64,000 nucleotides of DNA from Flavobacterium sp. 1355 (GCF_017833415.1 NZ_JAFICC010000012.1:160739-224738); one strand, 5' to 3'. Positions 52,648 through 61,937 are shown, counted from the first letter of the stretch. Notes: generated from the sequence alone by a model not told the origin. A program made the numbers and translations.

Positions 52648-52817
52648 CTGCTTATTCATCAATTAGAGAAAATCAAAAACATATAAAATTTAGGAAACCA
52701 GTTAGAAATTCACAAAAATCAGAATATTTCAATTGTTAAAATTATCAAAAAATTAAAACCTTAATCCATTATAAAACAGCACTTCTTAAAAAAAATTAAA
52801 TTTTCTTCTAATTTTTA

Positions 52818-52846
52818 TGTAACATATCGACAGCTAAAGAGTCTTA
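52818..52846 (+). promoter_or_regulatory. Candidate ECF-sigma promoter of the TonB receptor gene
   Basis: TGTAACA (52818-52824) and GTCTTA (52841-52846), with 17 bases between AAC and GTC, resemble ECF -35 and -10 elements, unlike the TAnnTTTG boxes of other genes here. The mRNA would start near 52854, leaving an 80-base leader rich in ATCAA repeats (about 52896-52925). Confidence 0.45.
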
Positions 52847-52935
52847 ATAGGGACTTTAAATTATTGTCAAAAGGAAAAAAAACAAAAAAAACAACAATCA
52901 TCATCAATCAAATCAAATCAATCAAGTACCACATT

Positions 52936-55350
52936 ATGAAACTAAAATTCTTACTGTTCGCATTACTGGGGGTAATGGCAACAGCACAAGCCCAGAATTC
53001 CGGAACAGTGTCCGGGAAAATTACAGAAAAATCGAATAACGCACCAATTTCTTATGCTACAGTTTCTATTAAAGACAATGGAAAAGTAGTTTCTGGAGTG
53101 AACACAGATGATAATGGTGATTTTGTTATTAAAAATTTAGCCTTAAAAAATTACACTATTGAAATTCAATATATCGGATTCAGAAAATATATCGGATCTG
53201 TCTTATTAAGCGACAACAAAAAAGAAGCTTCTGTAAAAGTTGCACTAGAAGAAGAAGCTACCCAACTAAAAGGCGTAAATATTGTAGCCGAGCGTTCAAC
53301 AATAGAACAAAAAATTGACCGTAAAGTAGTGAATGTTGGAAAAGATTTGACTACTGCCGGGGCTTCTGCATCTGATATCATGAATAATATTCCTTCTGTA
53401 AACGTAGATCAGGACGGCAAACTTTCCCTTCGTGGAAACGATAACGTTCGTGTTTTGATTGACGGAAGGCCAAGTAATATTGACCCGGCGCAGTTATTAA
53501 AACAAATTCCTTCGACTTCTATCAAAAAAATTGAGTTGATTACAAATCCTAGCGCTAAATATAATCCGGAAGGAATGTCGGGGATTATCAATATTATTTT
53601 ACACAAAAATGCAAACACCGGATTCAACGGAACTTACAGCGGTGGTATTACTTTTGGAGAAACTGCAAAATACAATCAGTCACTTGACTTGAACTACAAA
53701 ACAGGAAAAGTAAATTTCTTTGGGAACGCCGGACAGAACTTCGGAACTTATTTTAATGATGGTCATATCGTAAGATTAGATCAGGATATTGTTCAGAATC
53801 TGGACATCAAAAACGACAATGATTCGTATTTGTATAAAATTGGAATGGATTATTTAATTGATGATCACAACACTTTGTCTTTTTATACCAATCAAAATAA
53901 ATCTACAGGAAAAGGATTTGTAGATACTAATATTGATTATAATAATGTATTGGATTCTGACATTGCAAACATCTTTCAAAAATCAAGATATTGGGGACCA
54001 GAAACAACCGGAACTTATAATTTAGCCTACAAACACATCTTTAAAAAAGAAGGGCATACTTTAGATATTGAAGGAAATTATAGTGATACTAAAGAAATTC
54101 AAAATGCTTCGTTTGATACTGAGATCACAAATATCGACAATACATCTAACCGTACTATTTATGATGATTACATTAACGGTACAAGAAAATTAAGCACTGT
54201 AAACGTAGATTATGTAAATCCGTTAAATGAAAAAACTACATTAGAAGCCGGTGCAGAAGCCAGAATTACAAGAACTGATAATATTTATAATACCGGAAAT
54301 CCGCTTGCAGAATTGCCAAGTTCAAATTATACCTACGATACTGATATTTATTCAGCTTATGTAACATTTGGTCAAAAGTTCAAAAAATTCAGTTACCAGT
54401 TGGGTGCTCGTTTTGAAAGCTACAAAGTTGCTGCAAATTTGAATAAGGGATTTGAAAAATTTGACGATGACTATATCACTTTATATCCATCAGCATATTT
54501 AACTTATAATTTAAACGAAAAAAACACTTTACAATTAAGCTACAGCCGTCGTGTAGACCGCCCAAGTTTAGAACAGACAAAACCTATTCGTGAGTTTTCT
54601 ACCCCATTGGTTACTTCTTTAGGAAATCCGGAACTAAGACCTCAGTTTACAAATTCTGTGGAAGTAAATTACACTAAAACACTTGAAAAAGGAAGTTTTA
54701 CAGCAGGTGTTTTTGTAAGAAGTATTAATGATCAGATCAACAGAATTTTATACCCTGACGATAAAGAGCCAAACAGTAACAAACAAATCATGTCTTTTAC
54801 CAACTACGACAACAATACTGCGTATGGATTTGAGGCTTCTTTTAATTATAAAATTACAAAATGGTGGGACATTTCTCCATCTATTGATTTCTCAAGTATC
54901 AATCAGCAGGGAATTGTGTTTTTATATGATCCGACAACAAAGTTAAGTACTCCAATCGAAAGAAAAATTACAGTTGCGGCATTTAACGGGCGTATGAACT
55001 CAAACTTTAAAGCAAACAAGCGTTTAAGCTTTCTTTTATTTGGTTTCTACAGAGGCGCAGTTGACGGATTGCAAAATAATAGCCACGAAATGTACAAAAT
55101 GGACATAGGTTCACGTTATACATTGTTAGACAACAAGATGAACATCAGTTTACGTTTCAATGATGTGTTCAATACTATGAAATATGCTTTTGACACTATG
55201 TATCCTTATCCTCAGGCAGGACAATTTTCATGGGAAAGTCAAACAGTATATTTAGGTTTAACATACAACTTTGGAGGTGCAAAAATCAAAAACCTGCAAC
55301 GTAAACAAAGAGAAGACAACACTAATAAAGATGGTGGCGGAATGTTTTAG
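52936..55350 (+). CDS. TonB-dependent receptor family protein (outer membrane beta-barrel)
   Basis: 804 residues from ATG 52936, where the signal peptide begins (MKLKFLLFALLGVMATAQAQ); an earlier in-frame start would add 24 polar residues and is rejected. A carboxypeptidase-like N-terminal domain (about 22-110) is followed by a plug domain (SDIMNNIPSVNVDQDGKLSLRGNDNVRVLIDG, NPSAKYNPEGMSGIINIIL) and an OMP_b-brl_3-type barrel. It ends with a polar tail after the barrel (KNLQRKQREDNTNKDGGGMF). No SusD follows, so it is a stand-alone receptor or OMP. Substrate unknown. Confidence 0.9.
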   Translation: MKLKFLLFALLGVMATAQAQNSGTVSGKITEKSNNAPISYATVSIKDNGKVVSGVNTDDNGDFVIKNLALKNYTIEIQYIGFRKYIGSVLLSDNKKEASVKVALEEEATQLKGVNIVAERSTIEQKIDRKVVNVGKDLTTAGASASDIMNNIPSVNVDQDGKLSLRGNDNVRVLIDGRPSNIDPAQLLKQIPSTSIKKIELITNPSAKYNPEGMSGIINIILHKNANTGFNGTYSGGITFGETAKYNQSLDLNYKTGKVNFFGNAGQNFGTYFNDGHIVRLDQDIVQNLDIKNDNDSYLYKIGMDYLIDDHNTLSFYTNQNKSTGKGFVDTNIDYNNVLDSDIANIFQKSRYWGPETTGTYNLAYKHIFKKEGHTLDIEGNYSDTKEIQNASFDTEITNIDNTSNRTIYDDYINGTRKLSTVNVDYVNPLNEKTTLEAGAEARITRTDNIYNTGNPLAELPSSNYTYDTDIYSAYVTFGQKFKKFSYQLGARFESYKVAANLNKGFEKFDDDYITLYPSAYLTYNLNEKNTLQLSYSRRVDRPSLEQTKPIREFSTPLVTSLGNPELRPQFTNSVEVNYTKTLEKGSFTAGVFVRSINDQINRILYPDDKEPNSNKQIMSFTNYDNNTAYGFEASFNYKITKWWDISPSIDFSSINQQGIVFLYDPTTKLSTPIERKITVAAFNGRMNSNFKANKRLSFLLFGFYRGAVDGLQNNSHEMYKMDIGSRYTLLDNKMNISLRFNDVFNTMKYAFDTMYPYPQAGQFSWESQTVYLGLTYNFGGAKIKNLQRKQREDNTNKDGGGMF

Positions 55351-55402
55351 TCCCGTTTCTATTAGTAGATTTTAATATTTTTAATAATTTTTCTTGTAGA
55401 GA

Positions 55403-55437
55403 AAAGCCCTGGAGTGTGCCAACTCCAGGGCTTTTTT
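55403..55437. terminator. Bidirectional terminator between receptor gene and cutC
   Basis: AAAAGCCCTGGAGT pairs with ACTCCAGGGCTTTTTT, with A-run and T-run flanks. Confidence 0.95.
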
Positions 55438-55439
55438 AT

Positions 55440-56111
55440 TTAAAGTGAACTGATTAAAAAATTTATTTCTTCGGCATTTGCCATTTCAGAATCGTCTGTA
55501 ACTGCTGATGAATGGTAAAAAGTGGGCTCCAACTTTTGCTTCAATAAATGAATATTTGAAGATCGAAGACCTCCTCCCGGCATAATGACAATTCGACCAT
55601 TGGCTAATTTTTGAATTTTTTCTAATACCGAAATGCCTTCTGTAACATTTTTTCCTTGTCCGGATGTCAGGATTGTTTCAAAACCACAATCTATGACATC
55701 TTCGAGAGATCGCTCAATATCGGCAACTACATCAAAAGCTCTGTGAAAGGTACAAGATAACGGGCTGGCTAAATCTACCAGTTCTTTGTTTTTGGTTTTG
55801 TTTACACTTCCGTCTTCATTTAAAATTCCGAAAACAAAACCGTCAACTCCCAGTTTTTTAAACTGTTTGATATCTTGTTTCATTTCAACAAGTTCTTCAT
55901 CAGAATAAACAAAATCTCCTCCACGGGGTCTTATAATAACATGCATTTTAATTGACAGTTCTTCCCGAACTTTTACTCCTAGTATATAATTTGGTGTCGT
56001 TCCGCCTAGTTGCATATTCTCGCATAATTCTATTCGATCAGCTCCATTTTCCTGTGCGATTAAGGCTGATTCAAAATTAAAACATGCTATTTCCAGTTGA
56101 TTTTTTTCCAT
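55440..56111 (-). CDS. cutC: CutC family protein
   Basis: A TIM-barrel protein of the CutC family. The start MEKNQLEIACFNFESALIAQENGADRIELCENM, HVIIRPRGGDFVYS, VDGFVFGILNEDG, CTFHRAFDV and IVIMPGGGLRSSN are the family blocks. CutC was linked to copper tolerance in E. coli, but that role is disputed; its enzymatic activity is not known. 223 residues. A TTG start two codons upstream (56117) is the alternative. No copper gene is nearby. Confidence 0.93.
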   Translation of the reverse strand: MEKNQLEIACFNFESALIAQENGADRIELCENMQLGGTTPNYILGVKVREELSIKMHVIIRPRGGDFVYSDEELVEMKQDIKQFKKLGVDGFVFGILNEDGSVNKTKNKELVDLASPLSCTFHRAFDVVADIERSLEDVIDCGFETILTSGQGKNVTEGISVLEKIQKLANGRIVIMPGGGLRSSNIHLLKQKLEPTFYHSSAVTDDSEMANAEEINFLISSL

Positions 56112-56140
56112 TGTCAATATAATCTATTTTCTCCGAATTT

Positions 56141-56232
56141 GTCATTGCGAGGAACGAAGCAATCTCACATTTCATCTAATTCATCAGAAAACGTAATATT
56201 GCTGATGACATTGCTTCGTTCCTCGCAATGAC
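56141..56232. repeat. 23 bp perfect inverted repeat of a dispersed bacterial type
   Basis: 56141-56163 (starting GTCATTGCGAGGAACGAAGC) is the exact reverse complement of 56210-56232, with 46 bases between. The TCATTGCGAGGAACGAAGCAA word is known from dispersed intergenic repeats in several bacterial phyla. Confidence 0.85.
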
Positions 56233-56246
56233 ATTACTAAATTATA

Positions 56247-56278
56247 AAAAAACCTGTTCAAAAACTGAACAGGTTTTA
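56247..56278 (-). terminator. Intrinsic terminator after fabH
   Basis: AAAACCTGTTCA and TGAACAGGTTTT form a 12 bp stem, 22 bases after the fabH stop on the minus strand. Confidence 0.9.
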
Positions 56279-56300
56279 ATATATTATTAAGATCGAAAAA

Positions 56301-57308
56301 TTACCATCTTATAATAGCACTTCCCCAGGTAAATCCACTTCCAAAAGCTGCTAAAACAACTGTGTCGCCGGTTTTGATTTTACCTTGTTCCCAGGCTTCT
56401 GTCAATGCGATAGGAATAGAGGCTGCTGTTGTATTTCCGTATTTCTGGATGTTGTTATGCACCTGGTCGTCTGACAATTTGAATTTGTTTTGAATAAATT
56501 GAGAGATTCTCAAATTGGCCTGATGCGGAATCAGCATATTAATATCAGAAACCTGCAGACCATTTGCTTCCAAACCTTCGTTGATAACCTCAGCAAAACG
56601 TACAACTGCATTTTTAAACACAAATTGCCCATTCATATAAGGATAATAACTTTCGTCATTTGGATCATTATCTGCTAAAATATCAGTTACCCAACGCGCT
56701 CCCATTCCCGGTGCCTGCAAAGCCAATTCTTCTGCATGCTGCCCTTCTGAGTGTAAATGTGTTGATAGTATACCTTTGGACAAATCTTCTTCACGGCTTA
56801 AAACTGCTGCTCCTGCCCCATCTCCAAAAATAACAGAAACTCCTCGCCCACGCGTTGTCATATCCAATCCGGTCGAGTGTACTTCTGAACCAATTACTAA
56901 AATGTTTTTATACATTCCTGTTTTGATATATTGATCAGCAACCGAAATAGCATAAATAAAACCAGAGCATTGATTTCTAACATCTAAAGCTCCAACCGTT
57001 TTAAGGCCTAAATCACGTTGTACTAAAACTCCGGGCCCTGGAAAATAATAATCTGGGCTTAATGTAGCAAAAACTATAAAATCAATATCTTCTTTGGCTA
57101 CGCCGGAACGTTCTATTGCAATCTTAGCTGCTTTTACTCCCATGGAAGTTGTCGTATCTTCTCCGCGAATAATATGTCTGCGCTCCTGAATACCGGTTCG
57201 TTCCTGAATCCACTCATCATTGGTATCAATAATCTTAGACAAATCATCGTTTGTCACAACATTAGAAGGAACATAATATCCTAAGCCCGCTATTTTTGAA
57301 TGATACAT
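56301..57308 (-). CDS. fabH: 3-oxoacyl-ACP synthase III (KAS III)
   Basis: The enzyme that starts fatty-acid synthesis by condensing acetyl-CoA or a branched acyl-CoA with malonyl-ACP. 335 residues with the catalytic triad C114 (NQCSGF), H262 (IPHQAN) and N292 (GNTTAAS), plus FGDGAGAAVL and the C-terminal GSGFTWGSAIIRW. All residues are present. It is not in a fab cluster here, so it may be a second KAS III rather than the housekeeping copy; this cannot be told from the window. Confidence 0.93.
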   Translation of the reverse strand: MYHSKIAGLGYYVPSNVVTNDDLSKIIDTNDEWIQERTGIQERRHIIRGEDTTTSMGVKAAKIAIERSGVAKEDIDFIVFATLSPDYYFPGPGVLVQRDLGLKTVGALDVRNQCSGFIYAISVADQYIKTGMYKNILVIGSEVHSTGLDMTTRGRGVSVIFGDGAGAAVLSREEDLSKGILSTHLHSEGQHAEELALQAPGMGARWVTDILADNDPNDESYYPYMNGQFVFKNAVVRFAEVINEGLEANGLQVSDINMLIPHQANLRISQFIQNKFKLSDDQVHNNIQKYGNTTAASIPIALTEAWEQGKIKTGDTVVLAAFGSGFTWGSAIIRW

Positions 57309-57339
57309 ATGTTTTATTATTTGTTAAAAAATTGGATTG

Positions 57340-57347
57340 CAAATTTA
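57340..57347 (-). promoter_or_regulatory. Candidate -7 box for fabH
   Basis: On the minus strand TAAATTTG matches TAnnTTTG, 31 bases before the fabH ATG. Confidence 0.45.
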
Positions 57348-57507
57348 AGTATACTTTAAAATATAAACGTACAAATTACTATTTTTTTCGTAATTAGCAA
57401 TTTAATATCCTTTAATAATATTGCAAACAGGAAGATTATAATTTAAAAAAAAGGTTTTAAAACCAAAAAAACTGAAGAATCGTAAAACCACAATTAATTT
57501 TAAATTC

Positions 57508-57545
57508 AAAAAGCCATAACAATCTTTTATCGATTTTATGGCTTT
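57508..57545 (-). terminator. Intrinsic terminator after the ABC ATPase gene
   Basis: AAAAGCCATAA and TTATGGCTTTT form a stem with an interrupted loop; it lies just after the gene's stop (57551) on the minus strand. Confidence 0.85.
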
Positions 57546-57550
57546 TGGAT

Positions 57551-58501
57551 TTATAGATAATTTAGACTTAAGAATATTTCCTGCTCCAGAGGCAAATCAA
57601 TTTCGCTTTCAAAAAAAACTAATTGCCTTTTATAAACAGCTTCAATTAGATAATGATTTCCTCTAAAATAAGTTCTTCTGATTTTGACAGGAAGATTGGA
57701 TTGTGCAACCATTTTAAACTGATGCGGATATACTAATGTTTTATGCGTTTCATCTTCGTAAGGAACTAGCAAGTGTGTTGCAATTTCGTTTACTTCTCCA
57801 AAAAGTGAAGCCACATATTTGGTCTTCGGATCTTCATAGATTTTTGTCGGATCATCTTTTATAACGACTTCACCATTTCTCATTACAATAGCTTCATCTG
57901 CAAACGACAGTGCGTCTGTACTGTCATGCGTAGCAATGATACAGGTAATTCCTTTTTGTTTTAGATATCTGAATAAATTTCGTCGAAGCGCATTTTTACG
58001 AAACGCATCAATCTGACTAAAAGGTTCATCGAGCAGAATTACTTCCGGCTCTAAGGCCAAAACCCTTACCAAAGCAATTCTTTGCTGTTGTCCACCACTC
58101 AAAAATTTAGCTTTAACATTAGAAAATTTATCCATTTCTACCATTTCAAGCAATTCCTGAATACGCAGTTTTTTCATGTTGGCAAATCCATTAGAAAGAA
58201 ACTTCCCAACATTTTCTGCCACAGTTTCGTATGGAGACAAATCAAAATCCTGCGCCAGATATTTCATATAAGGCATTCCGGGAATTAAATTGTGTTTAGG
58301 ACCCAGAACAGGCTCTCCATTATAAAAAATCGCACCTTCATCTAAGTCATATAACCCATATATAAGTTTAAGAAGTGTACTTTTTCCGCAACCACTTTCG
58401 CCAATGATTGCAATATTCTGACCTTTTTCTATAGAAAAAGTCACATTTTTTATAACCGGTGTTTCGGTATACGAAAAGGAAATATTTTTTATATCAAGCA
58501 T
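57551..58501 (-). CDS. ABC transporter ATP-binding protein (orphan)
   Basis: 316 residues: an ATPase domain with Walker A GESGCGKST, a Q-loop, the signature LSGGQQQRIAL, Walker B VILLDEPF, D-loop and an H-loop (ATHDS), then an extra C-terminal domain (about 230-316) with a fold that could be regulatory. It looks like the PotA/FbpC/CysA-type importer ATPases. No permease or binding protein is beside it, so the transporter partner must be elsewhere. A terminator and its own -7 box frame it. Confidence 0.9.
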   Translation of the reverse strand: MLDIKNISFSYTETPVIKNVTFSIEKGQNIAIIGESGCGKSTLLKLIYGLYDLDEGAIFYNGEPVLGPKHNLIPGMPYMKYLAQDFDLSPYETVAENVGKFLSNGFANMKKLRIQELLEMVEMDKFSNVKAKFLSGGQQQRIALVRVLALEPEVILLDEPFSQIDAFRKNALRRNLFRYLKQKGITCIIATHDSTDALSFADEAIVMRNGEVVIKDDPTKIYEDPKTKYVASLFGEVNEIATHLLVPYEDETHKTLVYPHQFKMVAQSNLPVKIRRTYFRGNHYLIEAVYKRQLVFFESEIDLPLEQEIFLSLNYL

Positions 58502-58520
58502 GGAGTTCTAATTGAGGTTT

Positions 58521-58528
58521 CAAATTTA
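58521..58528 (-). promoter_or_regulatory. Candidate -7 box for the ABC ATPase gene
   Basis: On the minus strand TAAATTTG matches TAnnTTTG, 19 bases before the ATG at 58501. Confidence 0.45.
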
Positions 58529-58552
58529 CAATGTTTAATTCCTATTGTCAAA

Positions 58553-58581
58553 AAAAAAGCTGTTCAATACGAACAGCTTTT
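58553..58581 (-). terminator. Intrinsic terminator after the lipocalin-OmpA operon
   Basis: AAAAGCTGTTC and GAACAGCTTTT form a stem with a short loop and T-run on the minus strand. Confidence 0.9.
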
Positions 58582-58603
58582 CTTTAAATATATTGTATGT
58601 AAA

Positions 58604-59299
58604 TTATTTTCCGGCTTCTGCCTTAGCTTCATTTACCATTTTGTCATTTGCTGTAATTGAGAACTCAACACGACGGTTTTGTGCTCTTCCTTCCGGAGTA
58701 TCATTTGTTGCAATTGGATCAACAATTCCTAAACCTGAAGTTTTGAAACGGCTTGATTTTAATCCTTTTGACACAAGGTAAGCTTGTACAGATGCCGCTC
58801 TTTGTCCGGAAAGTGTCAGATTGTATTCTGGTTTACCTGTATTATCAGTATAACCAAAAATCTGGATATCTGTATCACCGTACTCATTGAATACAGGAAC
58901 AAGTTTATCTAAATTTGCTTTTGCCTGAGTAGTTAATGTTGATTTATTAGTATCAAATCTAACTGCATTTTCATTTAAAGTTAAGTGAATCCCTTCACCT
59001 ACTCTTTCTACAGATGCACCTGGCAAAGCCTGATCGATTTCACGGGCTTGTTTATCCATCTTGTTTCCAATAAGGGCTCCGGTTCCTCCACCAACAGCAG
59101 CTCCAATTGCAGCACCTAATGCAGCATTACCGCCTTTACCTAAATTATTTCCTAAAATACCTCCAATAAGACCACCGGCAACTACTCCGATTCCGGCCCC
59201 TTTTTGTGTATTGTTTGCATTTTTTACCGAATCACAACTTGTAAACAAACTAACTAATACAAGTAAAGTACTTAAACTTAATGCTGTTATCTTTTTCAT
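58604..59299 (-). CDS. OmpA-family lipoprotein with glycine-zipper
   Basis: 231 residues: a lipoprotein signal peptide (LVLVSLFTSC, Cys about residue 22), a Gly-rich zipper segment (about 36-84: GAGIGVVAGGLIGGILGN, then AAIGAAVGGGTGALIGN) that may insert into or oligomerise in the membrane, and a C-terminal OmpA domain (about 115-220) with the peptidoglycan-binding IFGYTDNTGKPEYN and AQNRRVEFSI. It links the outer membrane and peptidoglycan. It is co-transcribed with the lipocalin gene (24-base gap). Confidence 0.92.
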   Translation of the reverse strand: MKKITALSLSTLLVLVSLFTSCDSVKNANNTQKGAGIGVVAGGLIGGILGNNLGKGGNAALGAAIGAAVGGGTGALIGNKMDKQAREIDQALPGASVERVGEGIHLTLNENAVRFDTNKSTLTTQAKANLDKLVPVFNEYGDTDIQIFGYTDNTGKPEYNLTLSGQRAASVQAYLVSKGLKSSRFKTSGLGIVDPIATNDTPEGRAQNRRVEFSITANDKMVNEAKAEAGK

Positions 59300-59323
59300 T
59301 TTTTATTCTTTTAAATTTAAATA

Positions 59324-59827
59324 TTAATTAGCTCTTTGAAATTGGTACGTAACATCTTTTGTTTGTCCACCAACATTAATGTTGTCAATCAACTGAAATG
59401 AATTTTCAGTTAAACCCGCAACTTTAAGCAGATATCCATCTCTTACTTTTTTTGCTTTTACGCCAGCGTCAAGAATTTTAAGTACAAAAAGACCTTGATT
59501 GTTTATACTCCATACAATAGGTGATGTAAAACTTGTACAGCTTGCAGAAGTTAAAGCCATTGTTCCTTTATTGTTGTTTGAAATAAAATTCCAAGTGCTA
59601 CCAATAAAACATTTTGAATCTGCAAGATCAAATGAATTTACTTTTATATAGTCTGAACCCGGGTAAGAAACATTGGTAAGCACCCAATTTCCTTTAATAG
59701 CTACTTGAGTAGATTTATCAAGTTTAGTCGAAAGTGTTGTCGCTTCAGTTGAAGCAGTTGAAGACGAAGCTGATTTACACGCAAATACAAGTGTGGCAAC
59801 CATGCAAATGAGAATTATTTTCTTCAT
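59324..59827 (-). CDS. Lipocalin-family lipoprotein
   Basis: 167 residues from the ATG at 59827 (an upstream in-frame start at 59836 is unlikely). Lipoprotein signal peptide (CMVATLVFAC), then a lipocalin-like beta barrel with KGNWVLTNVSYP and CFIGSTWNFISNNNKGTM, typical of Bacteroidota lipocalin lipoproteins. It probably binds a hydrophobic ligand in the envelope. First gene of the operon with the OmpA-family protein; -7 box at 59879. Confidence 0.85.
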   Translation of the reverse strand: MKKIILICMVATLVFACKSASSSTASTEATTLSTKLDKSTQVAIKGNWVLTNVSYPGSDYIKVNSFDLADSKCFIGSTWNFISNNNKGTMALTSASCTSFTSPIVWSINNQGLFVLKILDAGVKAKKVRDGYLLKVAGLTENSFQLIDNINVGGQTKDVTYQFQRAN

Positions 59828-59878
59828 TTTATACATTTATTTAAGTTAATACTTACACGTTTAACAATTATTATACCA

Positions 59879-59886
59879 CAAATATA
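59879..59886 (-). promoter_or_regulatory. Candidate -7 box of the lipocalin-OmpA operon
   Basis: On the minus strand TATATTTG matches TAnnTTTG, about 51 bases before the ATG at 59827. Confidence 0.45.
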
Positions 59887-59948
59887 CGATACGTACAGAA
59901 AACATTGGTTTTAAAATCTAATTATTTTCTTTCAAAATTAACACTTAC

Positions 59949-59983
59949 GACATTTTGTCACTTTAAAATAATTGGTATTTTTT
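59949..59983 (+). promoter_or_regulatory. Candidate htpG promoter with GACA-TTT-TGTC dyad
   Basis: The palindrome GACATTTTGTC (59949-59959) overlaps a possible -33 element (TTTTG, 59953-59957). A TATTTT-type -7 element starts at 59976, 18 bases downstream. A heat-shock repressor site is an inference. Confidence 0.4.
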
Positions 59984-60029
59984 TTGAACAAGTGAAAGTC
60001 ATCACATTAAACTAAAAATCACAAAAAGT

Positions 60030-61913
60030 ATGACAACAGGTAAAATTAATGTTTCAGTAGAAAACATCTTTCCCTTAATTAAAAAGTTTTTATACAGCGA
60101 CCACGAAATCTTTTTGCGCGAGCTGGTTTCAAACGGAACCGATGCTACTTTAAAATTAAAACACCTTATTAGCATTGGCGAAGCTAAAGTTGAATATGGA
60201 AATCCTATTATCGAAATTAAAGTTGATAAAGAAGGGAAAAAAATCCATATCATTGACCAGGGTCTTGGTATGACAGCAGATGAAGTTGAAAAATACATCA
60301 ATCAGGTAGCTTTTTCAGGAGCTGAAGAGTTCTTGGACAAATACAAGGATTCTGCTAAAGATTCTGGAATTATTGGTCATTTTGGTCTTGGTTTTTATTC
60401 TGCTTTTATGGTTGCAGAAAAAGTAGAAATCATTACCAAATCTTATAAAGACGAACCAGCTGCACACTGGACATGTGACGGAAGTCCTGAGTTTACTTTA
60501 GAGCCGGCTGACAAAACTTCACGCGGAACTGAAATTATCCTGCATGTTGCCGAAGATTCTCTTGAGTTCTTAGAAGATTCTAAAATTAGCGGTTTATTGA
60601 ATAAGTATAACAAGTTTATGCCTATTCCGATTAAATTCGGAACGAGAACTGAAACGCTTCCTAAACCGGAAGATGCACCTGAGGATTATGTAAACGAAAC
60701 TGTAGAAAAAGACAACATCATCAATAATCCAAACCCGGCATGGACTAAGCAGCCGAGTGAATTGTCTGATGAGGATTATAAAAATTTCTACAGAGAATTA
60801 TATCCAATGCAGTTTGAAGACCCATTGTTTAACATTCACTTAAATGTAGATTATCCGTTTAACTTAACCGGAATTTTGTATTTCCCAAAACTGGGTTCTG
60901 ATATGCAAATCCAGAAAGATAAAATTCAGTTGTACCAAAACCAGGTATATGTTACTGATAATGTAGAAGGAATTGTACCTGAATTTTTAACAATGCTGAA
61001 AGGGGTAATTGATTCTCCGGATATTCCTTTGAATGTTTCACGTTCGGGCTTACAGGCAGATGGTGCCGTTAAAAAGATTTCTAACTATATCACGCGTAAA
61101 GTAGCTGATAAACTGAAAGCTTTATTTAATGAAAACCGTTCTGATTTTGAGCAAAAATGGAATGATATTAAAATTGTATTGGAGTACGGAATGCTTTCTG
61201 AGGATAAATTCTATGAAAAAGCAGGCGCATTTGTATTGTACCCAACAGTTGATGATACTTATTTTACTCTTGAAGAATTAAAAGAAAAAATAAAAGACAA
61301 TCAAACTGACAAAGACGGTAAATTGGTTGTTTTATATGCCGGAAACAAAGATGCTCAGCACTCTTATATCGAAACAGCAAAAGCAAAAGGTTACGAAGTA
61401 TTACTTTTAGATTCTCCGATTATCTCTCACTTAATTCAAAAAATTGAAGGTGATAATAAAGATCTAACTTTTGTACGTGTGGATTCTGATCATATTGATA
61501 ATTTGATTAAAAAAGAAGAAAACACGATTTCTAAATTATCTGACGAGGAAAAAGAAACTTTAAAAACTTCATTAGAAGCTTACATTCCAAAAGCATACTC
61601 TGTACAATTAGAAGCAATGGATAGTCAGGCAGCTCCTTTTATTATCACGCAGCCGGAATTTATGCGCAGAATGAAAGAAATGAGTCAGTCTGGCGGTGGC
61701 GGAATGTTTGGAATGGGAAATATGCCGGAAATGTATAATCTTGTTGTAAATACTAATTCTGATTTGGCTACAAGTATTTTAAATACTTCAGACAAAACAC
61801 ATCAGGAACATTTGGTAAAACAAGCTTTAGACCTGGCTAAATTATCTCAAAACCTTTTAAAAGGCGAAGCTTTGACTGCATTTGTTAAAAGAAGTTTCGA
61901 GATGATTAAGTAA
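60030..61913 (+). CDS. htpG: Molecular chaperone HtpG (Hsp90)
   Basis: A 627-residue cytosolic Hsp90 that refolds proteins with ATP. N-terminal ATPase domain: the motif is EIFLRELVSNGTDATLKLKHL (NGTDA where many bacteria have NASDA), IIDQGLGMTADE and GHFGLGFYSAFMVAEKV. The middle domain has LNVSRSGLQ with the catalytic arginine region. The C-terminal dimerisation domain ends with LDLAKLSQNLLKGEALTAFVKRSFEMIK. It has an own promoter with a dyad and a strong terminator. Confidence 0.96.
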   Translation: MTTGKINVSVENIFPLIKKFLYSDHEIFLRELVSNGTDATLKLKHLISIGEAKVEYGNPIIEIKVDKEGKKIHIIDQGLGMTADEVEKYINQVAFSGAEEFLDKYKDSAKDSGIIGHFGLGFYSAFMVAEKVEIITKSYKDEPAAHWTCDGSPEFTLEPADKTSRGTEIILHVAEDSLEFLEDSKISGLLNKYNKFMPIPIKFGTRTETLPKPEDAPEDYVNETVEKDNIINNPNPAWTKQPSELSDEDYKNFYRELYPMQFEDPLFNIHLNVDYPFNLTGILYFPKLGSDMQIQKDKIQLYQNQVYVTDNVEGIVPEFLTMLKGVIDSPDIPLNVSRSGLQADGAVKKISNYITRKVADKLKALFNENRSDFEQKWNDIKIVLEYGMLSEDKFYEKAGAFVLYPTVDDTYFTLEELKEKIKDNQTDKDGKLVVLYAGNKDAQHSYIETAKAKGYEVLLLDSPIISHLIQKIEGDNKDLTFVRVDSDHIDNLIKKEENTISKLSDEEKETLKTSLEAYIPKAYSVQLEAMDSQAAPFIITQPEFMRRMKEMSQSGGGGMFGMGNMPEMYNLVVNTNSDLATSILNTSDKTHQEHLVKQALDLAKLSQNLLKGEALTAFVKRSFEMIK

Positions 61914-61937
61914 TAAATTTTTACTAAAATATTTTTA

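Noticed and set aside
52864..52935. Extended N-terminus of the TonB receptor at 52936
   Set aside because: It would put a Lys/Asn-rich segment before the signal peptide and lies in the repetitive leader; the ATG at 52936 is the sensible start.
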